From NCBI GenBank assembly GCA_031266775.1, contig JAISAQ010000040.1:1-64000 (forward strand): a stretch of 64,000 nucleotides of DNA, written 5' to 3'. Of this stretch, positions 14,883 through 22,586 are shown piece by piece. The notes under the pieces are model-generated. The model had not been told where the DNA came from. It made no database searches and worked only from the letters and a program-made list of their open reading frames with translations. A program made the position numbers and the translations under genes. This stretch comes from Treponema sp. Its GTDB lineage: Bacteria; Spirochaetota; Spirochaetia; Treponematales; Breznakiellaceae. How positions within the stretch are numbered: the first letter of the stretch is position 1; every line of letters begins with the position of its first letter.

Positions 14883-15353
14883 ATGTTTCTCCTTTGCCGG
14901 TTCCGGCATTTGTGAATTAAGAGACTCAAGGTCGATGTTGGGATTGTTTGACAGCGCCGCCCGCGCGATGACGGTGATTTCCCCCGCCGCGTTATGAAGC
15001 AGTACGGGAGACAGGTACCGGTACTTCAAAGCGGAAACGGCCTCCGCTCCTTCCGGTGTCCACTCCGCGTCCGCCCATACGGAGCCGTTTGTTTCCGCCC
15101 TGATGTTGCTGAACCAGCCGAAGGCCGGGGAGGATTCCCCCCTGGGGGCTTTGAGGTCTACCGCGTGGTTTTCGTCAATGGAATGATTGGGCAGCCATGC
15201 GTTGGAAGCTTCCGCGACTGTCCCGGCGTCCCTCATAATCCATGCGCGCCCGTCCCGCCCTTTTATAACGGGGCCGGGGGGAAGGAGCTGTACCCGTTTG
15301 GGGATTTCCCCCTGCTTGTTTTCCAGAGGCAAAAAAAGACTGCCTGATTCCAT
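14388..15353 (-). CDS. Head protease/scaffold precursor (Mu gpI-like)
   Basis: 321 residues. The N-terminal ~150 residues are the Mu gpI-type protease domain; candidate catalytic positions include the His in WLPNHSIDENHAVDLKAPRG and the Ser of YRYLSPVLL. The C-terminal half is a Glu/Ala-rich coiled coil, a typical capsid scaffold. The protease should process scaffold and itself during head maturation. An internal start at 14882 probably yields the scaffold alone. The gene follows mor directly, with only ~50 bases between, so this late block may simply continue the early transcript or have a promoter in that short gap. Confidence 0.85.
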   Translation of the reverse strand: MESGSLFLPLENKQGEIPKRVQLLPPGPVIKGRDGRAWIMRDAGTVAEASNAWLPNHSIDENHAVDLKAPRGESSPAFGWFSNIRAETNGSVWADAEWTPEGAEAVSALKYRYLSPVLLHNAAGEITVIARAALSNNPNIDLESLNSQMPEPAKEKHMDKILAALGLPAAATEDEAVAAIAGLTTSLNAAKPQAVDLAAYAPRTDLAAMEARAVKAETELTALNAAKFKAEAEGVIGQAVKDRKIAPASRDQYLSLCATEEQLENLKKVFAASPAVIGEGAQAPAGTPPGTQAALNAAELETARAAGYTEEEWKKLKEARK

Positions 15354-15404
15354 GCCGGCAGTCTACCGCCTCAAGAGGGCGCTTTTGATATAACGCTGAT
15401 TATT

Positions 15405-15860
15405 TTATTTTTCCGTAAAATCAAACTGCATCTGGCTCTTTTCGCCCCGGCCCTCATAATACAGCCTGTACACGGTGTTAAAGCTGATTCCGTATTCCCG
15501 GCAGAGATCGCCGACGGTTTCATTGTTCCCGTCATAACGCTCGTAAATTTCACGGGCGATAGTACCCCGGAAGGCGTATTTTTCCATGGGGATATAAACC
15601 TGGTAGCCGCCGAAAAGCGCCATGATTTTTTCAAACATCAGATCGGCGCCGGGATCTCCCGCGGCATCCCGGAGAAGGCCGTGCAGTTCTTCCGCTGTCC
15701 TTCCGGTCGTTTTGTGCGCCGGGATATAGACGCACTGCCCTCCGAAATAGCGGCAGATTTCCCTGACCGCCCTGACGGCGGAGGGACGGCCCGCCACGGT
15801 GCTGCACCCGTCTATCATGTCCGCCACAACGGACCTGCCGTCATAGTTTTTAATTTTCAT
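15405..15860 (-). CDS. mor: Mor-like middle transcription activator
   Basis: 151 residues of the Mor/C activator family. The C-terminal HTH is clear (AREIYERYDGNNETVGDLCREYGISFNTVYRL). The family's dimerisation motif occurs twice: FGGQCVYIP at 39-47 and FGGYQVYIP at 83-91, where Mu Mor has one. The protein should bind a dyad upstream of a late promoter and recruit RNA polymerase. It ends the early operon, 4 bases overlapped with gemA, and may activate the promoter in front of the lysis/terminase operon at ~33.75 kb. Confidence 0.85.
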   Translation of the reverse strand: MKIKNYDGRSVVADMIDGCSTVAGRPSAVRAVREICRYFGGQCVYIPAHKTTGRTAEELHGLLRDAAGDPGADLMFEKIMALFGGYQVYIPMEKYAFRGTIAREIYERYDGNNETVGDLCREYGISFNTVYRLYYEGRGEKSQMQFDFTEK

Positions 15861-16321
15861 AATATTCCCCCCGGTATGCCGCCCGGGTCATATCCGGCTT
15901 TTTCCGTCATGGCCCGGAGGGCAAGGATCATTTTTTGGGCGGCACGCACGTCCAGAAAACGGATATTGTCAACATGGGCTATCCGTTTAATGAAGGCGTC
16001 AAGGGCCTTTTCCGTTTTGTTCCGCGCGGCCAGTTCCCACATTCCTTTGATGTAAGAAAGCTGTTCCGCGTTGGCCCCGCCTGTTTCCTCCCGTCTCAGG
16101 GGCATCCTTTTTTCCACCCGGAACCCCGCGGCCTTAATGGCTTTCAAAACGCGGTCAAGTTCCGGGACGGTCATATCGGCGCAGCTTTCTTTCCCGGCTG
16201 CGCCCTGGAGCAAAGCCCGGTACACGTCATCCGGAAGGCCCAGTTTGTTCCGGCCGACGTGGATCAGCTGAATGAGCTTCGCGCGCCGTTCCGCCGGGTT
16301 TTTTGCCTGTCCGTGCTTCAT
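15857..16321 (-). CDS. gemA: GemA-like early regulatory protein (Mu gp16, DUF1018)
   Basis: 154 residues from the ATG at 16321, with GGGGG eight bases upstream; a GTG three codons earlier is less well placed. The family pattern is present: AERRAKLIQLIHVGRNKLGLPDDVYRALLQG at the start, then a C-terminal helical domain (AEQLSYIKGMWELAARNKTE). Mu GemA modulates host gene expression and supercoiling during lytic growth. Overlaps mor by 4 bases. Confidence 0.85.
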   Translation of the reverse strand: MKHGQAKNPAERRAKLIQLIHVGRNKLGLPDDVYRALLQGAAGKESCADMTVPELDRVLKAIKAAGFRVEKRMPLRREETGGANAEQLSYIKGMWELAARNKTEKALDAFIKRIAHVDNIRFLDVRAAQKMILALRAMTEKAGYDPGGIPGGIL

Positions 16322-16358
16322 CAAAAACACCCCCGGTTATGCGTAGGGCTGTACAGCC

Positions 16359-16562
16359 CTACGGGGTCTTCCGTGAAACCCGTGGGTATTTATCCATGTA
16401 GGTTCTGCCCGCGAATTTCAGGAAAGATTTTACGTCGAGACTTTTTGATTTGGCGTAGTTTTCAAACTCGCCAAATTCCGCCCGAGTATCAAAAACTACC
16501 ACTACCCGCGGCCTGGCGGGGGCCGGCAACTGTTCATCAGCATTGATTTTTTCGACGTCCAT
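16359..16562 (-). CDS. Small hypothetical early protein
   Basis: 67 residues with a good GGGAGGGG ribosome site before the ATG at 16562. The middle reads VVVVFDTRAEFGEFENYAKS, a beta strand followed by a helix, and the rest is basic. The pattern resembles small Arc/CopG-like or other DNA-binding regulators only loosely. Located between the B-like ATPase and gemA, where Mu-like phages carry variable early genes. Function unknown. Confidence 0.6.
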   Translation of the reverse strand: MDVEKINADEQLPAPARPRVVVVFDTRAEFGEFENYAKSKSLDVKSFLKFAGRTYMDKYPRVSRKTP

Positions 16563-16581
16563 TCAGTTCCCCTCCCGCCCT

Positions 16582-17436
16582 TTACAGGCTGTTTACGACA
16601 TCCGCGTCCACGGTTTTCACCTTCATGGAGGCGGCCAGGTTCATGGCTTTCCGCGCCCAGTTGTTGACCAGGAGCGGGTAGGCCACCGAGTACACCACGC
16701 CGTTGCGGGTCTGACGCTGGAGTTTCCGGGCCAGGGCTTCACAGGCGTCATCCGTAAAAACGCTGTTCCGCTCTTTGCCGAGCCGGGCAAATTTCAGGCC
16801 GAGGTATCCGGCGATCTCCTTCCCGTTCAAAGGTTCCAGTTCCAGTATCTCCATCCGCCGGATGATCTCCCGGGCTTCCCAGTTTCTGCTTTCGTCAAGT
16901 TTGGCCTTCATCTCCACCTGGCCAATAAGTACAATCGCCAGTAATTTTTTGAACCCGTCTTCCAGTTCCCAAAAACGCTTGAGGTATTTCAGGGTTTGAA
17001 TCGAAAGGTCGTGGGCTTCCTCGATCATCAGGACGTGGCTGAAACCGGAACGGCTTGAATTGGTGAGGATGTGTTCCACCTGCCGGGCCTTGGCTTCCAG
17101 CGTGCGCCGGGGTTTTTCCGTAGAACAGTCGGCAATAACCGCGTCGCAGATAAGGCTTGCCGTGAGCCGCCCCTTGTCGATGATCCGGGGGCTTATGACC
17201 CGGACCTTCTGGTCCTCAAGCTGCCAGCGGTCTATGGCAAGGCGGCGGATGGTGCTCTTGCCGGACCCGCTCTCCCCGACGAGGGCCAGCATGCCGCCCG
17301 CCCTGGCGGTCTGGAAAAGATACTCCGCGGCGAACCGGGAACCGTCATTGAGGTACACGTCACCGGCGGTGATAACGTCATCGGTAAAAGGGTCTTTGAA
17401 AATCCCGAAAACTTTCCGGGTGTTCAGGTTAAGCAT
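16582..17436 (-). CDS. Transposition target-capture AAA+ ATPase (MuB-like)
   Basis: 284 residues. Walker A is GESGSGKST (54-62) and Walker B is VLMIEE (135-140) followed by AHDL; LIGQVEMKAKL fits sensor 1. This is the MuB/TniB/ExeA-type AAA+ family that binds target DNA, activates transposase A and gives target immunity. AGGAGG stands directly upstream of the ATG, and the gene follows transposase A by 8 bases. Unlike Mu B, there is no obvious long N-terminal DNA-binding domain before the ATPase core. Confidence 0.9.
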   Translation of the reverse strand: MLNLNTRKVFGIFKDPFTDDVITAGDVYLNDGSRFAAEYLFQTARAGGMLALVGESGSGKSTIRRLAIDRWQLEDQKVRVISPRIIDKGRLTASLICDAVIADCSTEKPRRTLEAKARQVEHILTNSSRSGFSHVLMIEEAHDLSIQTLKYLKRFWELEDGFKKLLAIVLIGQVEMKAKLDESRNWEAREIIRRMEILELEPLNGKEIAGYLGLKFARLGKERNSVFTDDACEALARKLQRQTRNGVVYSVAYPLLVNNWARKAMNLAASMKVKTVDADVVNSL

Positions 17437-17444
17437 TATGCCTC

Positions 17445-19163
17445 CTAAATGGAAAGCGCGGCGTCCCCGCCGGCTTCGTCATGGGCGATATCATCAATGA
17501 GGGACGAGGGCACCCCTTCGGGGTACGCCGCTTTCATCCGGCTGATGAAACTTTCCGGGAGCCAGCCGTTCCGGGCCTTGACCTGTTTGGCGGCCTCGAA
17601 ATGGCTGATAAGGATGTCGTGGATTTCCACGTGATCGGGCTGGGCAATGGCGATCCGTTCCCCGGTGCGCGGTTTGATGAAAGGGCTTCCTTCCGGGTTA
17701 ATCAGGCTGTGGGTTTTGAAACCTTCACCGCCGGTAACAGAGGCAAAGGGTTTCCCCCCGGCCTCCGTTCCCGCAATGGCGTCCAGGCGTTTGGCGTTTT
17801 GTTCCCTGGCGGTTTCTCCCTGGCGTTTGTATTCCTCCCCGAACACCGCGCCGGAAAGGTCAAAGCCGTTTGTTGCGTATGCTACGGGCTCAAGTTCCCT
17901 GCTGATGACTTCGCCCTGGTGTTTGTAACTCACCACCACGACAGGCTCGCTTTCCACCAGTACCGGCTGGACGTTTACATCCTGCCCGGTGATGATGCCC
18001 GGCAGGCCGGCAAGGCTGTAGCGGGTAGGCTGTTTCGTTTGAGGGTGTACGATGCTTACGGTCAGATCCCCGGCCACCCGGCGCGCCTGTATGCCCGTGG
18101 TGAAAATCGCCCGGCAGATCTCCCGGTCCGGCAGTTCCCTTAATTGTTCCGCCGTGATGTGGTTCCATATCCAGGCCCGGGACCCGATGATCTTCCCGCC
18201 CCGGCGGAGGCGGGAATCAAAGTTGCTTAATTCGTTGGCGTTCCAGGCGGCGCACCATCGCTCCGCGGCGTCGTTCAGTTCTTCAACCGAATGAACTTCT
18301 TCCAGCTTGAGCATGCACTCAAAGTGGGTTTCCACGAGGTTATTGGCTTCCTCCACCTGCCCCTTGGCCCGGGGGTTCCCCGCCTTGTGGGTGTCCGTCC
18401 GTACCCGCAGGGCGGCCAGCGCGTTTGCGGTGGGCTTGTTGATGTTCCCGCTTCCCTTGTCCCAATAGAGGAACTCCGGGAGGCCGTGGAACACATAGGC
18501 GGGATTGTCTTTCTTGCCCCAGGCGTACAGGAGGAAGTCATACATGTTGGCCGCGGTTTCCCCGCGGGCCGCGTAATACCGGACGCACAGCGAAGCGGAG
18601 TAATGATCCGTCAGCACGTAACGCCAGCATTTTAAATTTTCTTTGCCCTCCAGAAAGGGTTTGTTTTTGTACACCTCGTCATCCCGGAGGACGTGCTGTT
18701 TCCCGCCGGGGGCAAAGTAGAGAAGCGCTAACGAAGGATCGGTAAAGTGAACGTGGTTAGGGTAAAGGCTCCGCATCCGCTGATAGGGTGAAGCGGCTTT
18801 GGCGCTTTCGGCGGTCATGGCCGCTTCCCGCAGAAGCTGGCGGAGGCGGCTGTTTTCAACGGGGATGTCAACCCCGTTGTCAAGGAGAATCTTGCGGGCC
18901 ATGGTAACCGGCATGGTAGGCTTGCCGTTTTTCCGCAGCCCGTTTCTGATAAGGGCCGCCGCCTGATCCAGTGCCTCCGGCGCCAGCGCGGAAGTCCCGG
19001 CGTCCCGCCGTTTTTTCCGGCCCGATTCCCACCCCGCTTCCTGTAATACCTTGTATGCCTTCGCGGCGGAGAAGCCGAAGGTCCGGCGCATCTCGTCTAT
19101 GGTTGCCTTCCGTTCCGCCGCTGTTTCCGCCTTTTCCATCCGCTCGGCATATTCCCGGTACAT
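17445..19163 (-). CDS. DDE transposase (MuA-like)
   Basis: 572 residues, somewhat shorter than Mu A (663). A winged-helix type N-terminus (RRTFGFSAAKAYKVLQEAGW) precedes an RNase H-like integrase core with the catalytic triad D186 (VLTDHYSA), D235 (LYWDKGSGN) and E271 (GQVEEANNLVE). The C-terminal part from ~residue 320 fits the Mu transposase beta-barrel and the B-interacting tail. It cuts and joins the prophage ends during integration and replicative transposition. AAGGGG precedes the ATG. The N-terminus is short for a full set of end-binding domains, so end recognition may differ from Mu. Confidence 0.95.
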   Translation of the reverse strand: MYREYAERMEKAETAAERKATIDEMRRTFGFSAAKAYKVLQEAGWESGRKKRRDAGTSALAPEALDQAAALIRNGLRKNGKPTMPVTMARKILLDNGVDIPVENSRLRQLLREAAMTAESAKAASPYQRMRSLYPNHVHFTDPSLALLYFAPGGKQHVLRDDEVYKNKPFLEGKENLKCWRYVLTDHYSASLCVRYYAARGETAANMYDFLLYAWGKKDNPAYVFHGLPEFLYWDKGSGNINKPTANALAALRVRTDTHKAGNPRAKGQVEEANNLVETHFECMLKLEEVHSVEELNDAAERWCAAWNANELSNFDSRLRRGGKIIGSRAWIWNHITAEQLRELPDREICRAIFTTGIQARRVAGDLTVSIVHPQTKQPTRYSLAGLPGIITGQDVNVQPVLVESEPVVVVSYKHQGEVISRELEPVAYATNGFDLSGAVFGEEYKRQGETAREQNAKRLDAIAGTEAGGKPFASVTGGEGFKTHSLINPEGSPFIKPRTGERIAIAQPDHVEIHDILISHFEAAKQVKARNGWLPESFISRMKAAYPEGVPSSLIDDIAHDEAGGDAALSI

Positions 19164-19172
19164 ATCCGCCCC

Positions 19173-20162
19173 TTACTCTTTTTTATCCGGCCCGCAGTTG
19201 TTCAGGGCCTGGTCCAGTTCCTCAAAGAGATCCCCGATGGGCGCAAGCTGTTCGTAATGGGCTTTGGCCCATTCCTGGAGCTGGGGGAACGTAGCCCCCT
19301 CGACCTTTTGGGCCGCCGCCGCCACATTGACAGCCTCGTCAAGGTGGAACTGGGCCTCAAGGAGATGTTCAAAGAGTTTTTTCTTGAGGGGTTCGAGTTC
19401 TGCCGCCGCAAGCTGTTCCTTCGTGGGCGGTTCCTGGTAGCGGAGCTTCTGTTCCATCTCGTTAAGCTTTTCTTCTTTTTTTGAAATGGCCTCTTCCTGG
19501 GCTTTTTTCTCCTTTTTCCGTTTCTCCCTCTCTTTGCGGAGGGTATCTTTCAGCTCCCGGACGGACATTTTTTCTATATCGTCCGCGGTGACCCCCGCGA
19601 TTTTTCCCCCTTCCTCAAGGGTTTGGACAGAATCATCGTCCAGAACCGAAAGTGCTACCATCTTGGTGGTTCCCAAATACGAAATCGATTTCGTATTTGA
19701 AAACCTCTTCGCCGCCAGCATCGCGTACTGTGCCGAACGCGCCCCCATGTTCTGTTTCTCCAGAAATGCCAGAAATTTGCCGTGGTCCTCGTGGAGTTTC
19801 ACCAGAATAAGCCGCTTCCCGATTTCCAGAAGCGATTCCCCTGCCTGCGCCTGAAAGAACGAAACCTCATTGTCAATCCGGTCCAGGTCGTAGGGTTTGC
19901 CGTCCAGATACAGGCGGTCCGCCTCCTGAAGCTCCTCTTTCAGTTTCACTACGGCAACCATTTCCGTGCTGCCTGAACCCCTCCGCCTGATTTCTTTCGC
20001 CACCGCATTGATCCGCCCCTTGTGGCAATGTTCGTCAAGGTCGCGGGTAATAAGTTCAGCCTTGAATGATTCCAGTTCGTCAACGCTCAAGTCTTCTATT
20101 GCGCTGGCAAAGTTCCCGTCCGATGAGGGACAACAAAAAAGCCCTTCATATTTTTTCTTCAC
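19173..20162 (-). CDS. DUF3102-like early protein with coiled coil
   Basis: 329 residues from a GTG at 20162 that has GGGAGG five bases upstream; the longer open frame would overlap the preceding gene. Residues around 100-160 (ESLLEIGKRLILVKLHEDHG; FLEKQNMGARSAQYAMLAAKRF) match the DUF3102 pattern, which resembles ParB-like helix-turn-helix modules. A long Lys/Glu coiled coil follows (~210-260), then a helical C-terminus. The combination suggests a DNA-binding protein acting in phage replication or partitioning. It sits directly upstream of the transposase. Confidence 0.7.
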   Translation of the reverse strand: MKKKYEGLFCCPSSDGNFASAIEDLSVDELESFKAELITRDLDEHCHKGRINAVAKEIRRRGSGSTEMVAVVKLKEELQEADRLYLDGKPYDLDRIDNEVSFFQAQAGESLLEIGKRLILVKLHEDHGKFLAFLEKQNMGARSAQYAMLAAKRFSNTKSISYLGTTKMVALSVLDDDSVQTLEEGGKIAGVTADDIEKMSVRELKDTLRKEREKRKKEKKAQEEAISKKEEKLNEMEQKLRYQEPPTKEQLAAAELEPLKKKLFEHLLEAQFHLDEAVNVAAAAQKVEGATFPQLQEWAKAHYEQLAPIGDLFEELDQALNNCGPDKKE

Positions 20163-20172
20163 AATGTCCTCC

Positions 20173-20475
20173 CTATTGCATTGCCGAAGCGTAACGCGCT
20201 TCATCTTCCGTTAGCCGCAGTTTCGCAACCTGGAAGCCTTTGATGATCTGGCCGGAGAAGCCGCCGAACTTCGGGGTCAGCCGCCAGCGCCCGTCGGGCG
20301 CTTTCTCAATCCATCCGCGGGATTCGAGAATTTTCAAATCCCGGCAGACGTTCGCCTCTGAAGTTCTTGTTTCGGACGCGAGGCTTTTGTTGGTCATGCC
20401 GAGAATCTGGCATTCAACCAGTTCCTCCACGATAACCAGAACCCGCTCCTGGCTATTTAACTTTGATTGTTCCAT
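20173..20475 (-). CDS. Winged-helix DNA-binding protein
   Basis: 100 residues. The pattern ERVLVIVEELVECQILGMTNKSLASETRTSEANVCRDLKILESRGWIEK is a winged helix: three helices with the recognition helix in SEANVCRDLKIL and a wing at PDGRWRLTP. This resembles IclR- or MarR-type N-terminal domains used alone by phages as early regulators. It overlaps the 44-residue gene upstream by 23 bases. Confidence 0.7.
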   Translation of the reverse strand: MEQSKLNSQERVLVIVEELVECQILGMTNKSLASETRTSEANVCRDLKILESRGWIEKAPDGRWRLTPKFGGFSGQIIKGFQVAKLRLTEDEARYASAMQ

Positions 20476-20587
20476 GTTTCATCACCCATTCCCTGAAATT
20501 GAGGCCCAGCCTGATAAGCCAGTCCAAGCGGCGCCGCTCGCCCAGTTCCTTTAAGGCCACGGCCCGGCGGTATAAAAATCCCGTCAT
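20453..20587 (-). CDS. 44-residue early protein
   Basis: ATG at 20587 preceded by GGGAGG, ending at a TAG at 20455-20453. The product starts MTGFLYRRAVALKELGERRR and is basic, with a predicted helix at each end. The ribosome site and the tight overlap with the winged-helix gene support translation. I do not recognise a family. Confidence 0.5.
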   Translation of the reverse strand: MTGFLYRRAVALKELGERRRLDWLIRLGLNFREWVMKHGTIKVK

Positions 20588-20610
20588 TGTTTTCCTCCCA
20601 AAAAAACGGC

Positions 20611-21210
20611 TTACAGCGCCGCCACGTCCAGGGGTATCTGGTGATACTCCCCGTTTTCGTCCCGCTTATAAAACCGGAGGTATTGTTTGCTCCCGGAAAC
20701 CTGTATGCTTTCGGTAATGGCCCGCATGGCCTCCTGCCAGTCGGGATCGTGGATCTCAAGGCGGCGGAGGCCCAGGACACGGGCGGTGTTGATCTTACCC
20801 ACCTTGTCCACCTGGAACGCGTCGTTCACCAGTACCCGTATTTCCGACCGGGCGCCGCCGCTCCATTTCTTGATGCAGTCCCCGATGATGTCACGGGCGA
20901 TCTGGAGCCGCTCGTCAAAAACAATGTCGTCTTTCATGGCCACTACGAGCCGGAACGCGCCGTCGAAGGAGGAGAGGGTAATATTCCCTTTCTTCCCGCC
21001 CCAGGTCTTGCCGTACCGGCTGGCCGAAAGTTCCGCGAAGGTGTAGATGTCGTCCCGGATGCGCTGTTTGAATTCCGCAAGGACCTCTTTCATCTTCATG
21101 GCTTCTTCGGCGATCCGGCGCACCGTCTGATCCCGCAGCTTGTCAATTTCGTTCACCAGTTCCGCCGGCACCTGCCGGCCCTGGCTGTCGGTCATGTACT
21201 CGTTATTCAT
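20611..21210 (-). CDS. DUF3164 family protein
   Basis: 199 residues. The family pattern is visible from the start: DSQGRQVPAELVNEIDKLRD, MKMKEVLAEFKQRIRDDIYTF, then a beta-rich region GGKKGNITLSSFDGAFRLVVAMKDDI. Members sit in the early operons of Mu-like phages, as here; their biochemical role is not established as far as I know. The ATG overlaps the stop of the upstream small gene as ATGA. Confidence 0.85.
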   Translation of the reverse strand: MNNEYMTDSQGRQVPAELVNEIDKLRDQTVRRIAEEAMKMKEVLAEFKQRIRDDIYTFAELSASRYGKTWGGKKGNITLSSFDGAFRLVVAMKDDIVFDERLQIARDIIGDCIKKWSGGARSEIRVLVNDAFQVDKVGKINTARVLGLRRLEIHDPDWQEAMRAITESIQVSGSKQYLRFYKRDENGEYHQIPLDVAAL

Positions 21211-21380
21211 TGGTAACCTCCAAATAATTCAAGCTGTTTGCCCCGCTCCTGCCGATTCCGCTCGGCGCGTTTTTGCTCAATACACGCGTCTACCGCCGCC
21301 TCGCGTTCTTTGACGGCGTTGAGATTGGACAGGGTCTTTGTGAGAAAATATTTTTTCTGGCTTTGCCGCATCTGTTCCAC
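21207..21380 (-). CDS. Small charged early protein with an amber near its natural start
   Basis: The frame ends in TGA at 21209-21207 and encodes MRQSQKKYFLTKTLSNLNAV followed by a basic helix. The natural coupled start would be the ATG at 21413, which overlaps the upstream stop as ATGA, but codon 5 from there is TAG (ATG ATC GCC TCC TAG AAA GAT TTT TTC). The coding part can only begin at the GTG at 21380 or ATG at 21371, neither with a good ribosome site. Residues after the TAG (KDFFNAVEQMRQSQKKYF) look like the true N-terminus of small phage proteins of this kind. It may be a fresh nonsense mutation or a misjudged start. Confidence 0.5.
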   Translation of the reverse strand: MEQMRQSQKKYFLTKTLSNLNAVKEREAAVDACIEQKRAERNRQERGKQLELFGGYQ

Positions 21381-21409
21381 GGCATTGAAAAAATCTTTCT
21401 AGGAGGCGA

Positions 21410-21649
21410 TCATGGTATTACCGCCCTGGCCACATCCTTAACCGCCTGGGTAGGACTATCGCCTTCGATGGATTGGGTAATCCGGTGTTTGCAAAACGGA
21501 TAATCGACATAGATTGTCTTACCCAGGTCAAGCCAATTTCGGGCGATGAATTCAACGGGCACCCCGGCCGATTGGAACGACCGTTCCAAACAGCGGAGGG
21601 GTTTAAGATATTCCGCAAAAGCCGCTCTGTCCCTTCTTCTGATCTTCAT
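21410..21649 (-). CDS. Small hypothetical early protein
   Basis: 79 residues, basic at the N-terminus (MKIRRRDRAAFAEYLKPLRC), with one helical and one mixed section ending in SIEGDSPTQAVKDVARAVIP. It overlaps the next upstream gene by 4 bases, so it belongs to the compact early operon. No family recognised. Confidence 0.6.
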   Translation of the reverse strand: MKIRRRDRAAFAEYLKPLRCLERSFQSAGVPVEFIARNWLDLGKTIYVDYPFCKHRITQSIEGDSPTQAVKDVARAVIP

Positions 21650-21882
21650 GCCGCGCTCCCTTGGTCATCCTCCACTTCTTTCAGAACGGCGGCAAGCATG
21701 CCGTGGATGTTTTTCCCAGTTACATCCACCCATATCGATCCACAGGTACACTTGATCTGTACGGCCTCCCTGTCGGAATCGTAGGTCATCGAAATAATTG
21801 ACTGATCCTGGTATCTGACCGCCCGGCAGAAATCCTGTATCGCGGCTTGTTTCAGGGTGTTCTCTGTGCCTTTGTCTATCAT
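21646..21882 (-). CDS. Small hypothetical early protein with CTCG motif
   Basis: 78 residues. The N-terminal half is helical, the centre is a beta section with a CTCG pair (VQIKCTCGSIWVDVTGK), and the end is a helix. Two Cys alone do not make a zinc site unless the protein dimerises. Overlaps both neighbours by 4 bases. No family recognised. Confidence 0.6.
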   Translation of the reverse strand: MIDKGTENTLKQAAIQDFCRAVRYQDQSIISMTYDSDREAVQIKCTCGSIWVDVTGKNIHGMLAAVLKEVEDDQGSAA

Positions 21883-22151
21883 GCCGCACCTCCTTTAAGC
21901 GCCCATTTGAAGTTATTGGCAATATTGTCTTCCCCCATGAAACGGGCATATATCACCGCATCGTCTTTGGATACTTCCTCGTAGATGTACCGATAGGGGG
22001 CCACGGCCCCACAGGAGGTAAGTTCCAAGTTTTCCGTGTCAATGACCTTGGAAATCTGGATGTCCATTTCGTCAAAGCACTTGGATTTTTGGCTGACGAT
22101 CGGCAAGGTTGGGGTACTGCCATCATTCAAGCGGAAGGTCTGCTTTATCAT
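21879..22151 (-). CDS. Small hypothetical early protein
   Basis: 90 residues, mixed alpha/beta, acidic in the middle (SKCFDEMDIQISKVIDTENLE). Starts 4 bases inside the end of the Ner-like gene, and so is the second gene transcribed from the early promoter. No family recognised. Confidence 0.6.
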   Translation of the reverse strand: MIKQTFRLNDGSTPTLPIVSQKSKCFDEMDIQISKVIDTENLELTSCGAVAPYRYIYEEVSKDDAVIYARFMGEDNIANNFKWALKGGAA

Positions 22152-22423
22152 GCCCCGCCCCTGTCATGCCCCCTGGCAGCGGCGATCATGGCCTCAAAGG
22201 AGGGGTAGCCCAGGGTTTCGTAAAGGGCGGTCTCAATACGGCGGGAACTGCGTTTGCCGTTGATAACCTGACTGGCAGTTGATTCTCGCACGCCAAATTT
22301 GGCAGCAAAACTGCGGCCCGTAATGCCTTTGAGCCGGAGTTTGTAACTAATCCACAGGCCCTCCTTGGGCTTGATGCGGATGCCGAGCATTTTTCGCTTG
22401 TGTCTGGATGGTTTTTGTGCCAT
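22148..22423 (-). CDS. Ner-like HTH early regulator
   Basis: 91 residues. The core ITGRSFAAKFGVRESTASQVINGKRSS is a lambda-repressor-type helix-turn-helix, with the recognition helix ending in QVINGKR, followed by ALYETLGYPSFEAM as in Ner/Nlp proteins. Mu Ner is the first early gene, opposite the repressor, and damps both promoters; the position is the same here. It reads away from the repressor gene across a 163-base operator region. Confidence 0.8.
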   Translation of the reverse strand: MAQKPSRHKRKMLGIRIKPKEGLWISYKLRLKGITGRSFAAKFGVRESTASQVINGKRSSRRIETALYETLGYPSFEAMIAAARGHDRGGA

Positions 22424-22465
22424 AATGACACCTGCCTTTGCCTGTCTAACAGGCTTTGAATTCTT

Positions 22466-22492
22466 AACCGGCTGGTAGGCAGCCGGTTTTTT
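22466..22492 (+). terminator. Rho-independent terminator-like hairpin
   Basis: AACCGGCT (22466-22473) pairs with AGCCGGTT (22481-22488), and the 3' arm runs into a tract of six T (22487-22492) when read on the plus strand. It would stop plus-strand transcription that enters from antisense to ner before it reaches the repressor, insulating the repressor promoter. Confidence 0.55.
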
Positions 22493-22514
22493 ACGACTTT
22501 AGATGTCGAATTAG

Positions 22515-22550
22515 TTAGCCGATAGTTTATTATTAGCTTATATCGGCTAA
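22515..22550. promoter_or_regulatory. 10-bp inverted-repeat operator of the repressor
   Basis: TTAGCCGATA (22515-22524) and TATCGGCTAA (22541-22550) form a perfect 10-bp inverted repeat with a 16-base centre. One half lies inside the spacer of the minus-strand early promoter and the other just past its -10 box, so a bound dimer or tetramer would block RNA polymerase. This is the best candidate binding site for the S24 repressor or for Ner. Confidence 0.7.
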
Positions 22551-22558
22551 ATTGTCAA
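22530..22558 (-). promoter_or_regulatory. Early promoter pE
   Basis: On the minus strand TTGACA (22558-22553) is followed after exactly 17 bases by TAATAA (22535-22530). This near-consensus sigma-70 promoter drives ner and the transposition genes. It overlaps the 10-bp inverted-repeat operator. Confidence 0.75.
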
Positions 22559-22586
22559 GCGTATTTATGCTTAAAATGGAAAATTT

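Noticed and set aside
20453-21413. Reassigned TAG codon in the prophage
   Set aside because: TAG serves as an ordinary stop in neighbouring genes (for example 20455-20453 and 25483-25485), so the amber at codon 5 is a local matter.
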